Part shown: positions 49,062 to 59,456 of the stretch, piece by piece
Position numbering within the stretch: the first letter of the stretch is position 1
How the letters are laid out: every line of letters begins with the position of its first letter
NCBI RefSeq assembly: GCF_003254665.1
Contig: NZ_QHGY01000005.1
Span: 124,001 to 188,000, forward strand
Direction of reading: 5' to 3'
Origin: Billgrantia lactosivorans
GTDB taxonomy: Bacteria > Pseudomonadota > Gammaproteobacteria > Pseudomonadales > Halomonadaceae
Length of the DNA: 64,000 nt
Notes under the pieces: generated by a model
Seen by the model: the letters and a program-made list of their open reading frames with translations, nothing else
Database searches by the model: none
Told to the model about the DNA's origin: nothing
Position numbers and translations under genes: made by a program

Positions 49062-49679
49062 TCAGAGCTGGATGCCCGAGAAGGACATGAAGCCCAGCGA
49101 CATCAGCCCCACGGTGATGAAGGTGATGCCCAGGCCCTGCAGGCCGGCCGGCACGTCGCTGTACTTGAGCCGCTCGCGAATCCCCGCCAGCGCGGTGATG
49201 GCCAGCGCCCAGCCGACGCCGGACCCCAGGCCGTAGACCACGGATTCGCCGAAGCCATAGTTACGCTCGACCATGAACAGCACGCCACCGAGGATGGCGC
49301 AGTTCACGGTGATCAGCGGCAGAAACACGCCCAGCGCGTTGTAGAGCGCCGGCACGTACTTGTCGAGGAACATCTCGAGAATCTGCACCAGAGCGGCAAT
49401 GACACCGATATAGGAGAGCAGGCCCAGGAACGACAGGTCGATGTTCTCGGCCCCTTCGATACCGGTCCAGGTCAGGGCGCCCTCTGCCAGCAGCGCGTTG
49501 TAGATGACGTTGTTGACGGGCACCGAGATGGTCAGCACCACGATCACCGCGATACCGAGACCGATGGCCGCCGAGACCTTCTTGGAAACCGCCAGGAAGG
49601 TACACATGCCCAGGAAGAACGCCAGCGCCAGGTTCTCGACGAAGACCGAGGCAACGAACAGGCTGATATAGTGCTCCAT
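49062..49679 (-). CDS. nqrE: Na+-NQR subunit E
   Basis: A 205-residue protein with six membrane helices, beginning [20 protein letters not shown], with the Cys of [14 protein letters not shown] and the second half-site [13 protein letters not shown] that form the shared NqrD/E iron centre. The gap to nqrF is 68 bp. Confidence 0.97.
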   Translation of the reverse strand: MEHYISLFVASVFVENLALAFFLGMCTFLAVSKKVSAAIGLGIAVIVVLTISVPVNNVIYNALLAEGALTWTGIEGAENIDLSFLGLLSYIGVIAALVQILEMFLDKYVPALYNALGVFLPLITVNCAILGGVLFMVERNYGFGESVVYGLGSGVGWALAITALAGIRERLKYSDVPAGLQGLGITFITVGLMSLGFMSFSGIQL

Positions 49680-49680
49680 G

Positions 49681-50349
49681 TTACACGGCCTCCTTCGGTT
49701 GACTGTTTTCCTTCATCTTGAACTCGTTCGCCTCGATCTGCTCCGGATGGGTAGAGCGCAGCGCCCAGATGATCAGACCGATGATGAAGAACGCCGACGG
49801 CGGCAGCAGCAGCAGGCCGTTGGGCACGTACCAGCCGCCGTCCTGCACGGTGGGCAGGATGGTGAAGCCGAACACGCTGCCGGCACCGAGCAGCTCACGG
49901 ACAAAGCCCACGGTCATCAGGATGAAGCCATAGCCGAGACCGTTGCCGATGCCATCCAGGAACGAGAGCCCCGGGCTGTTCTGCATGGCAAAGCCTTCGG
50001 CGCGCCCCATCACGATGCAGTTGGTGATGATCAGGCCGACGAACACTGAGAGCTGCTTGGACATCTCGTAGGCAAAGGCCTTCAGGATCTGGTCGACCAC
50101 GATCACCAGCGAGGCGATGATGGTCATCTGCACGATGATGCGGATCGACGACGGAATGTGGTGGCGGATGAGCGACACGAACATGCTCGAGAATGCCGTC
50201 ACGAAGATCACGGCCAGCGTCATGACCAGCGATACGCTCATGCTGGTCGTCACCGCCAGCGCCGAACAGATGCCGAGCACCTGCAGCGCGATGGGGTTGT
50301 TGTTGAAGATCGGGGTCGTCAGGACGCCCTTGGGAGTCACAGCGGACAT
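49681..50349 (-). CDS. nqrD: Na+-NQR subunit D
   Basis: A 222-residue six-helix membrane protein, paralogous to NqrE in inverted topology. It shows [16 protein letters not shown] and [17 protein letters not shown], each with the Cys of the NqrD/E iron centre. One nt separates it from nqrE. The first ~10 residues ([13 protein letters not shown]) match the family start. Confidence 0.97.
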   Translation of the reverse strand: MSAVTPKGVLTTPIFNNNPIALQVLGICSALAVTTSMSVSLVMTLAVIFVTAFSSMFVSLIRHHIPSSIRIIVQMTIIASLVIVVDQILKAFAYEMSKQLSVFVGLIITNCIVMGRAEGFAMQNSPGLSFLDGIGNGLGYGFILMTVGFVRELLGAGSVFGFTILPTVQDGGWYVPNGLLLLPPSAFFIIGLIIWALRSTHPEQIEANEFKMKENSQPKEAV

Positions 50350-50360
50350 TGTCAGGCTCC

Positions 50361-51173
50361 TTAAGCTTCAGCTTCGAGTTCGACGTCGGATTCCTGGGCT
50401 TCCTCCGGATCGATTCCGTCGCGGAACCGTGCCAGGTACTCACCGAAGCCTTCCGGGCTCAGCCAGAACTGCAGCATGTTGGTGACGCCGTTGCTGGTCA
50501 ATGTGGCACCGGACAGCGCATCGATCTCGGTCTCGTCGTCGGCGCCGCCCTTGGTCAGGTGAATGTCGGGTACGACATCGTCCTCGTCGGCAAAGATCTT
50601 CTTGCCTTCCCACTGGGCCTGCCAGCGCGGATTGTTGACCTCCGCGCCCAGGCCCGGGGTTTCACTGTGCTCGTAGTAGGTGATACCGACGATCGTGTTG
50701 CCATCCCCCTCCACCGACATGAAGCCGCGCATCAGGCCCCACAGGCCCTGGCCACGGATGGGCAGGATGATCTGCTCCGGCTCATCGGGGTCACCGACCA
50801 GGTAGACCGTGGCAAAGTTCTCGACGCGGCTCAGGCCGGCGATGTCACGATCGCCCGACAGGGTACGCCCCGTGGCCGGATCGCGTGCTGCCTGGAAGTG
50901 GTCGAAGGTCTCCGGATCGAACTCGTCGGTGTACTCGCCGGTGCGCATGTCGACCACGCGCGGCGTCACGTCACCGAAGGCCGCTTCCACGTCCATGCCC
51001 GGCTCGTAGAGGTTGGCCACGCTGAGGATATTCGTCTTGCGATCGAGTTCCTGGTTGAGCTGTTGCTTGGACCGCAGCGCCACCGCCGCGGTCGACACGA
51101 TGACCGAACACACGATACAGAGTGCGAACGCCACCGTGAGGATCTTCTTGATGGAGTTATTGCTCTGTGCCAT
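50361..51173 (-). CDS. nqrC: Na+-NQR subunit C
   Basis: A 270-residue protein with one N-terminal membrane helix and a periplasmic FMN-binding domain. The flavinylation site is [12 protein letters not shown]; ApbE normally attaches FMN to its threonine. The ATG at 51173 overlaps the nqrB stop by 1 nt (TGATG). The C-terminal tail ([14 protein letters not shown]) is acidic, as expected in a halophile. Confidence 0.96.
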   Translation of the reverse strand: MAQSNNSIKKILTVAFALCIVCSVIVSTAAVALRSKQQLNQELDRKTNILSVANLYEPGMDVEAAFGDVTPRVVDMRTGEYTDEFDPETFDHFQAARDPATGRTLSGDRDIAGLSRVENFATVYLVGDPDEPEQIILPIRGQGLWGLMRGFMSVEGDGNTIVGITYYEHSETPGLGAEVNNPRWQAQWEGKKIFADEDDVVPDIHLTKGGADDETEIDALSGATLTSNGVTNMLQFWLSPEGFGEYLARFRDGIDPEEAQESDVELEAEA

Positions 51174-52399
51174 CAGGCAGTCTCCTCGGCCGGTGCACCG
51201 ACACGCCGCAGGCGGCGCTTGATGTTGGCCTGTACAAAGAAGTGATCGATCAGCGGCGCAAACAGGTTGGCGAACAGGATCGCCAGCATGATCCCTTCGG
51301 GGAACGCCGGGTTGACCACGCGGATCAGCACGGTCATCACGCCGATCAGGATGCCGAAGATCAGCCGTCCCGGGTTGGTCATGGAAGCCGACACCGGGTC
51401 GGTGGCCATGAACACCATGCCGAAGGCGAAGCCCCCGATGACCAGGTGCCAGTACCAGGGCATGGCGAACATCGGGTTGCTGTCGGACCCGACCAGGTTG
51501 AACAGCAGGCTGGTCCCCGCCATGCCGAGCAGGCAGCCGAGCATGATTCGCCAGGAGGCGATCTTGGTCCACAGCAGCACCGCGGCACCGATGAAGATCG
51601 CCAGGGTCGAGACCTCACCGACGGAGCCCGGCAGGTAGCCGATGAAGGCATCCCACCAGCTGTACTGCGAGGACAGCTCTCCCATGCCCTCCTGGAAGGC
51701 GATGGAGAGCGGGGTCGCGCCGGTGTAGCCGTCGGCCGCCACCCATACCGCGTCACCCGAGATCTGCGCCGGATAGGCGAAATAGAGGAAGGCACGGCCG
51801 GTCAGCGCCGGGTTGAGGAAGTTCTTGCCGGTGCCTCCGAAGATCTCCTTGCCGATCACCACGCCGAAGGTGATGCCCAGCGCCACCTGCCACAGCGGAA
51901 TGGTGGCCGGCAGGATCAGGGCATACAGCACGGAGGTGACGAAGAAGCCCTCGTTGACCTCATGACCGCGCTTGACGGCGAACAGCACCTCCCAGAAGCC
52001 ACCGACCACGAAGGTCACCAGGTAGATGGGCAGGAAGTAGGTGGCGCCGAGCACGAAGTTCGCCCACTGGCTGTCCGGATCGTGACCGGAGGCCAGCACC
52101 ATGAGAATCGCTTCGCGCCAGCCGTCCATGGAAGCGTGGCCGTCGGCAATGGCGCTGTTGGCCAGCCAGCCGGCATTCCACATGCCGAAGAACATGGCCG
52201 GGAAGGTACACAGCCACACGGTGATCATGATGCGCTTGAGGTCGATGCCGTCGCGCACGTGAGCCGTGGTCTTGGTGACGCTGGGCGGCGAGTAGAAGAT
52301 GGTGTCCACCGCTTCGAACAGCGGGTACCACTTCTCGTACTTGCCACCCTTGTGGAAATGCGGTTCGAGATTGTCGAGCGTCTGTCGGATACCCATCAT
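51173..52399 (-). CDS. nqrB: Na+-NQR subunit B
   Basis: A 408-residue membrane subunit with about ten helices, riboflavin and a covalently bound FMN. The flavinylation threonine is in [13 protein letters not shown]. Motifs [19 protein letters not shown]-like (seen as [20 protein letters not shown]) are intact. It is the Na+-translocating core. It overlaps nqrA by 1 nt (TGATGATGG). Confidence 0.97.
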   Translation of the reverse strand: MMGIRQTLDNLEPHFHKGGKYEKWYPLFEAVDTIFYSPPSVTKTTAHVRDGIDLKRIMITVWLCTFPAMFFGMWNAGWLANSAIADGHASMDGWREAILMVLASGHDPDSQWANFVLGATYFLPIYLVTFVVGGFWEVLFAVKRGHEVNEGFFVTSVLYALILPATIPLWQVALGITFGVVIGKEIFGGTGKNFLNPALTGRAFLYFAYPAQISGDAVWVAADGYTGATPLSIAFQEGMGELSSQYSWWDAFIGYLPGSVGEVSTLAIFIGAAVLLWTKIASWRIMLGCLLGMAGTSLLFNLVGSDSNPMFAMPWYWHLVIGGFAFGMVFMATDPVSASMTNPGRLIFGILIGVMTVLIRVVNPAFPEGIMLAILFANLFAPLIDHFFVQANIKRRLRRVGAPAEETA

Positions 52400-53748
52400 C
52401 AGGCCTCTTTCTCGATCATGGTGAGGTTGTCACGCAGGATGGGACCGTACTCGTACTTGCCCGGGCACACGTAGGTGCACAGCGCCAGGTCCTCTTCATC
52501 CAGCTCCAGGCACCCAAGCTGCATGGCCACCTCGATGTCCCCGACGATCAGCGTACGCAGCAGCTGGGTCGGCAGGATATCCAGCGGCATCACTTCCTCG
52601 TAGACGCCCACCGGCACCATGGCCCGCTCGGAGCCGTTGGTGGAGGTGTTGGGCGCATAGTTGGAGAGCCCCTTGAACTTCGACAGGTAGATGCCCAGTA
52701 CCGAGTGTCGGTTGTTGCCCGGTGACAGCCAACCCAGGAAGGCGCGCTTGTTGCCCTCCTCGAGCAGAGTGAACTGGTTGTGGAAGCGGCCCAGGTAACG
52801 CAGGCTGCCTTCCGCGGTGAAGCCGGAGAACACCGAGCCGGAGATCACGCGAGTATCTTGGGGTTGGAGGATTTCTCCCGCCAACAGTTCCTCGGTGCTG
52901 GCGCCGATCCGCGTGCGCAGCAGGCGCGGCTTCTCGGCACGCGGGCCGCCCACGGCGACGACCCGGGACATGTCGAGCCTGCCCTCGCTGAAGAGCTTGC
53001 CGAAGGCGATCACGTCCTGGTAGCCGATGTGCCAGACCCGCTTGTGCAGCGCGACCGGCGACAGGAAGTGAATGTGCGTTCCGACCAGGCCGGCCGGGTG
53101 AGGGCCGCCGAAGGTCTCGACCTGCACGCCGGCCACGTCGCCGCCGGGAATCTGCGCGTCGGGTGCCGTGCACAGGAAGACCTTGCCCTGGGTCAGGCGC
53201 GACAGCACCTTGAGCCCGTCCTCGAAGGCAGCGGCCTGCTCGTTGATGATATCGGCAGGATTCGCCGCCAGCGGATGGGTGTCGATCGCGGTGACGAAGA
53301 TGTCGGCCGGCTCGGCGTCGATGGCCGGGCTGCGCGAGAAGGGACGGGTACGCAGCGCCGTCCACAGCCCCGACTCGACCAGCCGATCGACGACGGCCTG
53401 GCGCTCGAGGGACGCGAGTCCGTCACGCCCGTGGGCCGTGAACTCGACCGCTTCCTCGTTCTCGTCGACCTGGATCACGACCGAGAGCAGCTTGCGCTTC
53501 TCGCCACGGTTGATGGCGACGACTTCGCCGGCTGCCGGTGCCGTGAAGCGCACGCCGGGGTTCTTCTTGTCAGTGAAGAGGAGTTGGCCCAGTTTCACCT
53601 TGTCCCCTTCCCGGACCTCCATGGTCGGCTTCATGCCGACGTAGTCGGTGCCCAGGACGGCCACGTGACGCACGGGTCGCGCATCCTCGATGCGCGGCTC
53701 GGGCGTCCCCATGATGGGGAGATCCAGGCCTTTCTTGACTTCGATCAT
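52399..53748 (-). CDS. nqrA: Na+-NQR subunit A
   Basis: A 449-residue peripheral, ubiquinone-binding subunit. It begins [18 protein letters not shown] with [20 protein letters not shown], typical of NqrA, and contains the [14 protein letters not shown] and [10 protein letters not shown] segments. It is the first gene of the operon nqrABCDEF-apbE-like-nqrM(-sthA). Confidence 0.97.
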   Translation of the reverse strand: MIEVKKGLDLPIMGTPEPRIEDARPVRHVAVLGTDYVGMKPTMEVREGDKVKLGQLLFTDKKNPGVRFTAPAAGEVVAINRGEKRKLLSVVIQVDENEEAVEFTAHGRDGLASLERQAVVDRLVESGLWTALRTRPFSRSPAIDAEPADIFVTAIDTHPLAANPADIINEQAAAFEDGLKVLSRLTQGKVFLCTAPDAQIPGGDVAGVQVETFGGPHPAGLVGTHIHFLSPVALHKRVWHIGYQDVIAFGKLFSEGRLDMSRVVAVGGPRAEKPRLLRTRIGASTEELLAGEILQPQDTRVISGSVFSGFTAEGSLRYLGRFHNQFTLLEEGNKRAFLGWLSPGNNRHSVLGIYLSKFKGLSNYAPNTSTNGSERAMVPVGVYEEVMPLDILPTQLLRTLIVGDIEVAMQLGCLELDEEDLALCTYVCPGKYEYGPILRDNLTMIEKEA

Positions 53749-53875
53749 AGTCTCGCCCAGTTGATGGATCGGAAATGCGAAGGAAAGGGGTTCGAATGGA
53801 TTCGAATTCTTGTTGAGTCAGTACGTTACCAGTCAGACCCGAGGGTATTCGGGCCACCCCGAAAAAATCCACCGC

Positions 53876-53881
53876 ATTATA
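53876..53881 (-). promoter_or_regulatory. Probable -10 element of the nqr operon
   Basis: TATAAT on the minus strand, giving a leader of about 120 nt before nqrA. The -35 region at 17-18 nt (TGGTCT/GTGGTC) is weak, so control by an activator is possible. Confidence 0.5.
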
Positions 53882-54054
53882 AAGACAAGCGCGACCAAAG
53901 ACCACACGGCCTAAGGTCGCAAAAGCGGGCAAGGAACCGCTCCAGGCTTGGCTTCAACAGGGTTCAATAGGCGTTGAAAGGCGCTCGTTTCAGGGGCTTC
54001 GGAGCGACCGCGGGCGCCGGGGCAACGCCCCGAAGGCGTCGCCACGGATGACAG

Positions 54055-54088
54055 GAAAATGACCCGGGTCAGGGAATCCCGACCCGGG
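54055..54088 (-). terminator. Intrinsic terminator of gap
   Basis: Minus-strand arms CCCGGGTC (54088-54081) and GACCCGGG (54070-54063) with a self-complementary GGGATTCCC interior are followed by T-C-ATTTT. It starts about 20 nt after the gap stop. Confidence 0.65.
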
Positions 54089-54109
54089 AGGTCGGGTATG
54101 GCCGTAGGC

Positions 54110-55573
54110 TCAAGCCTGGGCGCGAGGCAGCTTGAGGAAGTGCACGTTGGAGATGTGCTGCAGGATGCGCACCACCTGACAGCTGTAGCCGAACTCGTTG
54201 TCGTACCAGACGTAGAGCACCGCCTGCTTGCCGCTGACGATGGTCGCCTTGGCGTCGACGATACCGGCATGGCGGTTACCGACGAAGTCCGAGGAGACCA
54301 CCTCGGGCGAATCGACGTAGTCGATCTGCTTCTGGTAGGAGGAGTCGATCGACATGCGGCGCAGGTAGTCGTTGAGCGCCTCGGCATCGGTCTCGCGGCC
54401 CAGGGTCAGGTTGAGGATGGCCATGGAGACGTTGGGGATCGGCACGCGAATGGCATTGCCGGTCAGCTTGCCGGAGAGCTCCGGCAACGCCTTGGCCACC
54501 GCCTTGGCGGCGCCGGTCTCGGTCAACACCATGTTGAGCGGCGCGCTACGTCCGCGGCGATCGCCCTTGTGGTAGTTGTCGATCAGGTTCTGGTCGTTGG
54601 TGTAGGCGTGCACCGTCTCGACGTGGCCGCACTCGATGCGGTATTCGTCGTTGAGCACCTTGAGCACCGGCACGATGGCGTTGGTGGTGCAGGAAGCCGC
54701 CGAGAGGATGGTGTCGTCCGCGGCGATATCGCCGTGGTTGATGCCGAAGACGATGTTCTTGATGTCGCCCTTGCCCGGCGCCGTGAGCAGCGCCTTGGAC
54801 ACGCCCTTGCATTCCAGGTGCTGGCCGAGGCCGGCCTCGTCGCGCCAGATGCCGGTATTGTCGACCACCACGGCGTTGTCGATGCCGTAGGCGGTGTAGT
54901 CGACGTCGCTCGGCTTGTCGGCATAGATCACCTGGATGACGTTGCCGTTGGCGGTGATGGTACGAGCCTCGGTGTCGACGCTGATGGTGCCGTCGAACGG
55001 GCCATGGACCGAATCGCGGCGCAGCAGGCTCGCCCGCTTCTCGAGATCCTTGGCGATATCGCCCCGGCCCCGCACGACGATGGCGCGCAGGCGCAGCAGG
55101 TTGCCGCCGCCGGCCTTTTCCACCAGCACGCGTGCCAGCAGGCGGCCGATGCGGCCGAAGCCGTAGAGCACCACGTCCTTGGACTGGCCATTGTTGCCGT
55201 TGGAGTCGTGGGCGTCGACGATCTCGGCGAGCTCCTCGCGCAGGAAGGCCTTGGCGTCGCCGCCTCCGCGCTTCTTGAAGGCCACGCCCAGCTTGCCCAC
55301 GTCGACATGGGCCGGGCCCAGGTTGAGTTCGGTCATGGCCTGGACCAGCGGCAGGGTGTCCCGCACCGAAAGCTCGGTACCCTCGACCTTCCTGACGAAG
55401 CGATGGTCCTTCAGGATCCGGATCACCGAGCGATTGAACAGCGAGCGCCCATAGAGGGTGGTGACCACGTTGTTGTGCCGATAGAGGCTGCCGATCAGCG
55501 GGATCATATGTTCGGCAAGTGCCTGATTGTCGTGCCATTCCTGGAAGACGGTCTCGAGGGGTTGCTGACTCAC
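54110..55573 (-). CDS. gap: Glyceraldehyde-3-phosphate dehydrogenase, long Pseudomonas-type
   Basis: A 487-residue protein. A ~130-residue N-terminal extension (ALAEHMIPLIGSLYRHNNVV, YGRSLFNRSVIRILKDHRF) precedes a normal GAPDH core with the NAD motif LYGFGRIGRLLARVL and catalytic Cys in AASCTTNAIVPV. Such long Gap proteins occur in Pseudomonas and relatives and usually serve gluconeogenesis/NADPH needs. GTG 55573 is chosen: AGAGAGG lies 6-7 nt upstream and homologues begin at this point; an earlier ATG adds 12 unsupported residues. Confidence 0.93.
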   Translation of the reverse strand: MSQQPLETVFQEWHDNQALAEHMIPLIGSLYRHNNVVTTLYGRSLFNRSVIRILKDHRFVRKVEGTELSVRDTLPLVQAMTELNLGPAHVDVGKLGVAFKKRGGGDAKAFLREELAEIVDAHDSNGNNGQSKDVVLYGFGRIGRLLARVLVEKAGGGNLLRLRAIVVRGRGDIAKDLEKRASLLRRDSVHGPFDGTISVDTEARTITANGNVIQVIYADKPSDVDYTAYGIDNAVVVDNTGIWRDEAGLGQHLECKGVSKALLTAPGKGDIKNIVFGINHGDIAADDTILSAASCTTNAIVPVLKVLNDEYRIECGHVETVHAYTNDQNLIDNYHKGDRRGRSAPLNMVLTETGAAKAVAKALPELSGKLTGNAIRVPIPNVSMAILNLTLGRETDAEALNDYLRRMSIDSSYQKQIDYVDSPEVVSSDFVGNRHAGIVDAKATIVSGKQAVLYVWYDNEFGYSCQVVRILQHISNVHFLKLPRAQA

Positions 55574-55808
55574 GTGAAGCCTCTCTGGGTGTCGTAGATT
55601 CGCCGTCATTATCCCGTTCGCGCTGCGGTGGGGCAATCGCAGGATGGTCGCAGGCGGTGTAGGGGGATTACAGAAATCGCGGCTTGACTACAAGCACCGC
55701 GCCGGGCTGGTATGATCCTTCACCTGTCTCATGCCGTTGCGGCCCTACGGGCATCGCATGCGGCCTCCGCGGTCAGCCCACACGAACGACGAAACGCACG
55801 ACGACATC

Positions 55809-58800
55809 ATGCCCAAACTCTCGCCGCTCGACCCGCCCCGCCCCGCGGGCACACGCGACACCCTCTACTGGCAGACCCCGCCGGGCAGTTCGGCTGCGCT
55901 GGCGCTGGCCCATCTTGCCGACGATGCCCCGCTGCTGGTGGTCACGACCGACACCGCCAGCGCACAGCGGCTGGAGAACGACCTGCGCTTCTTCGCCAGC
56001 GTGCCGGTGCTGCCCTTCCCCGACTGGGAGACCCTGCCCTACGACAGCTTCTCGCCGCACCAGGACATCGTCTCCGAGCGGCTGAGAACCCTGCGCCGGC
56101 TCCAGGACGGGGAGCATGGCATCGTGCTGGTGCCGATCAACACGCTGATGCAGCGGCTGCCGCCGGTGGATTACATCGCCGGTCGCGTGCTGACCCTCGA
56201 GGTGGGCATGCGCCTGGATCGCGAGGGCTTTCGCGAAAGCCTGTCGCGTGCCGGCTATCGCGCCGTGGAAACGGTCTACGAACCTGGCGAATACGCCCTG
56301 CGCGGCGCGCTGATCGATCTCTACCCCATGGGCAGCGAGAGTCCGCTGCGCATCGACCTGTTCGACGACGAGGTCGACACCCTGCGCCGCTTCGATCCCG
56401 ACACCCAGCGCAGCCAGGACAAGGTCGAGCGGGTCGAGCTGCTGCCTGCCCACGAATACTCGCTGTCGCGCTCGGCCATCGCCTGCTTCCGCGAAGGCTT
56501 CGAGACGCTGTTCGACGTCGACCCGCGACAGTGCCCGCTCTACGTGGATGCCCTCCGCGGCATCCCCTCCCCCGGCCTGGAGCAGTACCTGCCGCTGTTC
56601 TTCGAGGAGACGGCGACGCTGTTCGAGCACCTGGCCGCCGGGACCCGCGTGGCCCTGCTGCCCGACACCCATTCCGCCGCCGAGCACCACTGGGAGGCGA
56701 TCGAGAGCCGCTACGAGAACCTCGGCGTCGACCCCACCCGCCCCCTGCTGCCGCCGCACCGCGCCTTCGTGCCGGTGAGCGAGGTCTTCGCTGCCATCCG
56801 GCGCCACCCACGTGTGGAATTGACCGACGACCTCGAGCATCGCCATGCTCACGAGCCGGCCGTGCGGGGGCTGCCGATGGTGGCGATCAATGCCCGCGCC
56901 AAGCAGCCGCTGGCCGCGCTGGAGAAGTTCCTCGACGAGCACCGCGACACGCGGGTGCTGTTGGTTGCCGAATCGCGCGGTCGGCGCGAGGCGCTGGAGG
57001 AGCTGCTGGCACCGCTGCACCTCGACCTGCCCCACGCCGAGGGGTTCGCAGCCTTTCGCCAGGGCGAGTCGCGCCTGGCCATCACCGAGGGCGAGGTCGG
57101 CAGCGGGTTCTGGCTGGAGCGCCCCGACTTGGCCGTCGTCACCGAGACCGAGCTGTTCGGCGACGTGGTACGCCAGAGCCGGCGTCGCGAGAAGGCCACG
57201 GATACCAGCGAACTGGCCATTCGCCACCTGGCCGAGCTGCGCCCGGGCGCCCCGGTGGTCCATCAGACCCACGGTGTCGGACGCTACCGCGGCCTCGAGC
57301 GCCTCGAAGCCGGTGGCCAGGCCGCGGAATTCGTCGCCCTGGAGTACGCCGACGGCGCCAAGCTCTACGTGCCGGTGGACAACCTGCACCTGATCTCGCG
57401 CTACGCCGGTGCCGACGACGAGCTGGCGCCGTTGCATCGCCTCGGCTCCGAGCAGTGGGACAAGGCGCGCCGCAAGGCGGCCGAGAAGATTCGCGACACC
57501 GCCGCCGAGCTGCTCGACGTCTACGCCCGCCGCGAGGCGCGGGAAGGCTTCGCCTGTGCCCCTCCCGACGAGGAGTACGCCCGCTTCGCCGCCAGCTTCC
57601 CGTTCGAGGAGACCCCGGACCAACGCGCCGCCATCGCCGCGGTGATCGGCGACATGACCGCGCCCAGACCCATGGATCGCGTGGTGTGCGGCGACGTCGG
57701 CTTCGGCAAGACCGAGGTCGCCATGCGCGCCGCCTTCCTCGCCGTGCATTCGGGGCGCCAAGTGGTGGTGCTGGTGCCCACCACCCTGCTCGCGCGCCAG
57801 CACTACGAGAACTTCCGTGACCGCTTCGCCGACACCGCGGTGCAGCTCGAGCTGATCTCCCGCTTCACCGCCGGCAAGGGGCAGGCCGCTTCGCTCGAAC
57901 GCATCGAGAGCGGCAAGGCCGACATCGTCATCGGCACCCACAAGCTGCTGTCGAAATCGATGAAGCTGCCCAACATGGGACTGCTCATCATCGACGAGGA
58001 GCACCGCTTCGGGGTCGCCCAGAAGGAGCGCCTGAAGGAGCTGCGCGCCGAGGTCGACATCCTCACGCTGACCGCCACGCCGATCCCGCGCACGCTCAAC
58101 ATGGCGATGAGCGGTATCCGCGACCTGTCGGTCATTGCCACGCCCCCGGCGCGCCGGCTGTCGGTGAAGACCTTCGTGCAGCAGCGCGACGAGTCGATCA
58201 TCAAGGAGGCGATCCTGCGCGAGATCCTGCGCGGCGGCCAGGTCTACTACCTGCACAACGAGGTCAGGAGCATCGAGACCGCCGCCGAGAACCTCCGCGC
58301 CCTGGTTCCCGAGGCACGCGTCGCGGTGGCCCACGGCCAGCTCCCCGAACGCTCCCTGGAGCGGGTGATGTCGGACTTCTACCACAAGCGCTACAACGTG
58401 CTGGTCTGCTCGACCATCATCGAGACCGGCATCGACGTGCCCAGCGCCAACACCATCGTCATCGAGCGCGCCGACAAGTTCGGCCTGGCCCAGCTGCACC
58501 AGCTGCGCGGCCGCGTCGGCCGCAGCCATCATCAGGCCTATGCCTACCTGCTCGCCCCGCCGCCGCGGGCGATGAGCAAGGACGCGGTCAAGCGCCTGGA
58601 GGCGATCGGTGCCGCCGAGGACCTCGGCGCCGGCTTTACCCTGGCCAGCCACGACATGGAGATTCGCGGTGCCGGCGAGCTGCTCGGCGAGGAGCAGAGC
58701 GGCCAGATGGAGGCCATCGGCTATACCCTCTACATGGAGATGCTCGATCGTGCCGTAGCCGCCATCCGCGCCGGCAGGACCCCCAACATCGAGGCGCCGC

Positions 58801-59258
58801 TGAGCGCCGGGGTCGAGATCAGCCTCAACCTGCCGGCGCTGATCCCCGACGACTACCTGCCCGACGTGCAGCAGCGCCTGGTGATGTACAAGCGCATCGC
58901 CAGCGCCGCCGACGAGGCCGAGCTCAAGGAGCTGCAGGTGGAGATGATCGACCGTTTCGGCCTGCTGCCGGCGGCGGTCAAGACGCTGATACGCCAGACA
59001 CGGCTGCGCCAGCGCGCCGAGCGCCTGGGTATCGTGCGCCTGGAGGCCGGCGCCGAGCGTGGCCGGGTGATCTTCGGCGGCCAGACCCGGGTCGACCCGC
59101 TGACGCTGGTCAAGATGATCCAGGCGGAGCCGCAGCGCTATCGACTCGACGGTGCCGACACTCTGCGCTTCGAGGCCGCGATGGAGGATACCGAGGCGCG
59201 CTTCCGCGCCGTGGAAGAACTGCTCGACGCGCTCAATCGCAAGGCCCAGGCCGCTTGA
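55809..59258 (+). CDS. mfd: Transcription-repair coupling factor Mfd
   Basis: An 1149-residue protein, one more than E. coli Mfd. It has the UvrB-like N-terminal part (WQTPPGSSAALALAHL to about 350), the RNA polymerase-interacting domain (about 475-545, DLVVHQTHGVGRYRGLERL-like), and the RecG-like translocase with Walker A GDVGFGKTEVAMRA (about 628), DEEH box (about 728) and HQLRGRVGRS. It pushes stalled RNA polymerase off DNA and recruits UvrA. ATG 55809 matches the family start; upstream in-frame sequence lacks support. Confidence 0.96.
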   Translation: MPKLSPLDPPRPAGTRDTLYWQTPPGSSAALALAHLADDAPLLVVTTDTASAQRLENDLRFFASVPVLPFPDWETLPYDSFSPHQDIVSERLRTLRRLQDGEHGIVLVPINTLMQRLPPVDYIAGRVLTLEVGMRLDREGFRESLSRAGYRAVETVYEPGEYALRGALIDLYPMGSESPLRIDLFDDEVDTLRRFDPDTQRSQDKVERVELLPAHEYSLSRSAIACFREGFETLFDVDPRQCPLYVDALRGIPSPGLEQYLPLFFEETATLFEHLAAGTRVALLPDTHSAAEHHWEAIESRYENLGVDPTRPLLPPHRAFVPVSEVFAAIRRHPRVELTDDLEHRHAHEPAVRGLPMVAINARAKQPLAALEKFLDEHRDTRVLLVAESRGRREALEELLAPLHLDLPHAEGFAAFRQGESRLAITEGEVGSGFWLERPDLAVVTETELFGDVVRQSRRREKATDTSELAIRHLAELRPGAPVVHQTHGVGRYRGLERLEAGGQAAEFVALEYADGAKLYVPVDNLHLISRYAGADDELAPLHRLGSEQWDKARRKAAEKIRDTAAELLDVYARREAREGFACAPPDEEYARFAASFPFEETPDQRAAIAAVIGDMTAPRPMDRVVCGDVGFGKTEVAMRAAFLAVHSGRQVVVLVPTTLLARQHYENFRDRFADTAVQLELISRFTAGKGQAASLERIESGKADIVIGTHKLLSKSMKLPNMGLLIIDEEHRFGVAQKERLKELRAEVDILTLTATPIPRTLNMAMSGIRDLSVIATPPARRLSVKTFVQQRDESIIKEAILREILRGGQVYYLHNEVRSIETAAENLRALVPEARVAVAHGQLPERSLERVMSDFYHKRYNVLVCSTIIETGIDVPSANTIVIERADKFGLAQLHQLRGRVGRSHHQAYAYLLAPPPRAMSKDAVKRLEAIGAAEDLGAGFTLASHDMEIRGAGELLGEEQSGQMEAIGYTLYMEMLDRAVAAIRAGRTPNIEAPLSAGVEISLNLPALIPDDYLPDVQQRLVMYKRIASAADEAELKELQVEMIDRFGLLPAAVKTLIRQTRLRQRAERLGIVRLEAGAERGRVIFGGQTRVDPLTLVKMIQAEPQRYRLDGADTLRFEAAMEDTEARFRAVEELLDALNRKAQAA

Positions 59259-59313
59259 GGAGGCGGGCTGTCACCCTCCGTTGCACCGCTACTCCCGCCG
59301 GTGGCCATAACGC

Positions 59314-59319
59314 TATACT
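59314..59319 (+). promoter_or_regulatory. Possible -10 element upstream of the LysM L,D-transpeptidase
   Basis: TATACT, about 138 nt before the start codon, between mfd and the transpeptidase gene. No good -35 is seen. A hairpin ACGCCACC/GGTGGCGT (59358-59378) lies downstream in the leader and could be the mfd terminator instead. Confidence 0.3.
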
Positions 59320-59456
59320 ATGCACAGTGTCCCATCGCAGCCTTGACACGAACCATGACGCCACCCCTGAGGTGGCGTGTGACCGTCGCCAGGCGGGCCC
59401 GCTCCTTGCACCTGCAGGCCCCCGGCAGGCGACCCTATGACGAGATCACGACGTAG

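Larger units (their letters stand above)
53749..54109. other. gap/nqrA intergenic region
   Basis: 361 bp between the gap stop and the nqrA start, both on the minus strand. It holds the gap terminator hairpin (54055-54088), a second short GC hairpin (about 54019-54031, GGGGC/GCCCC) and a perfect -10 hexamer for nqrA (53876-53881). No further open frame has support. Confidence 0.65.

Noticed and set aside
55773-58652. 959-codon minus-strand open frame opposite mfd
   Set aside because: It is a shadow of the GC-rich mfd reading; its translation is low-complexity with His/Gln/Gly/Val bias and no domain.
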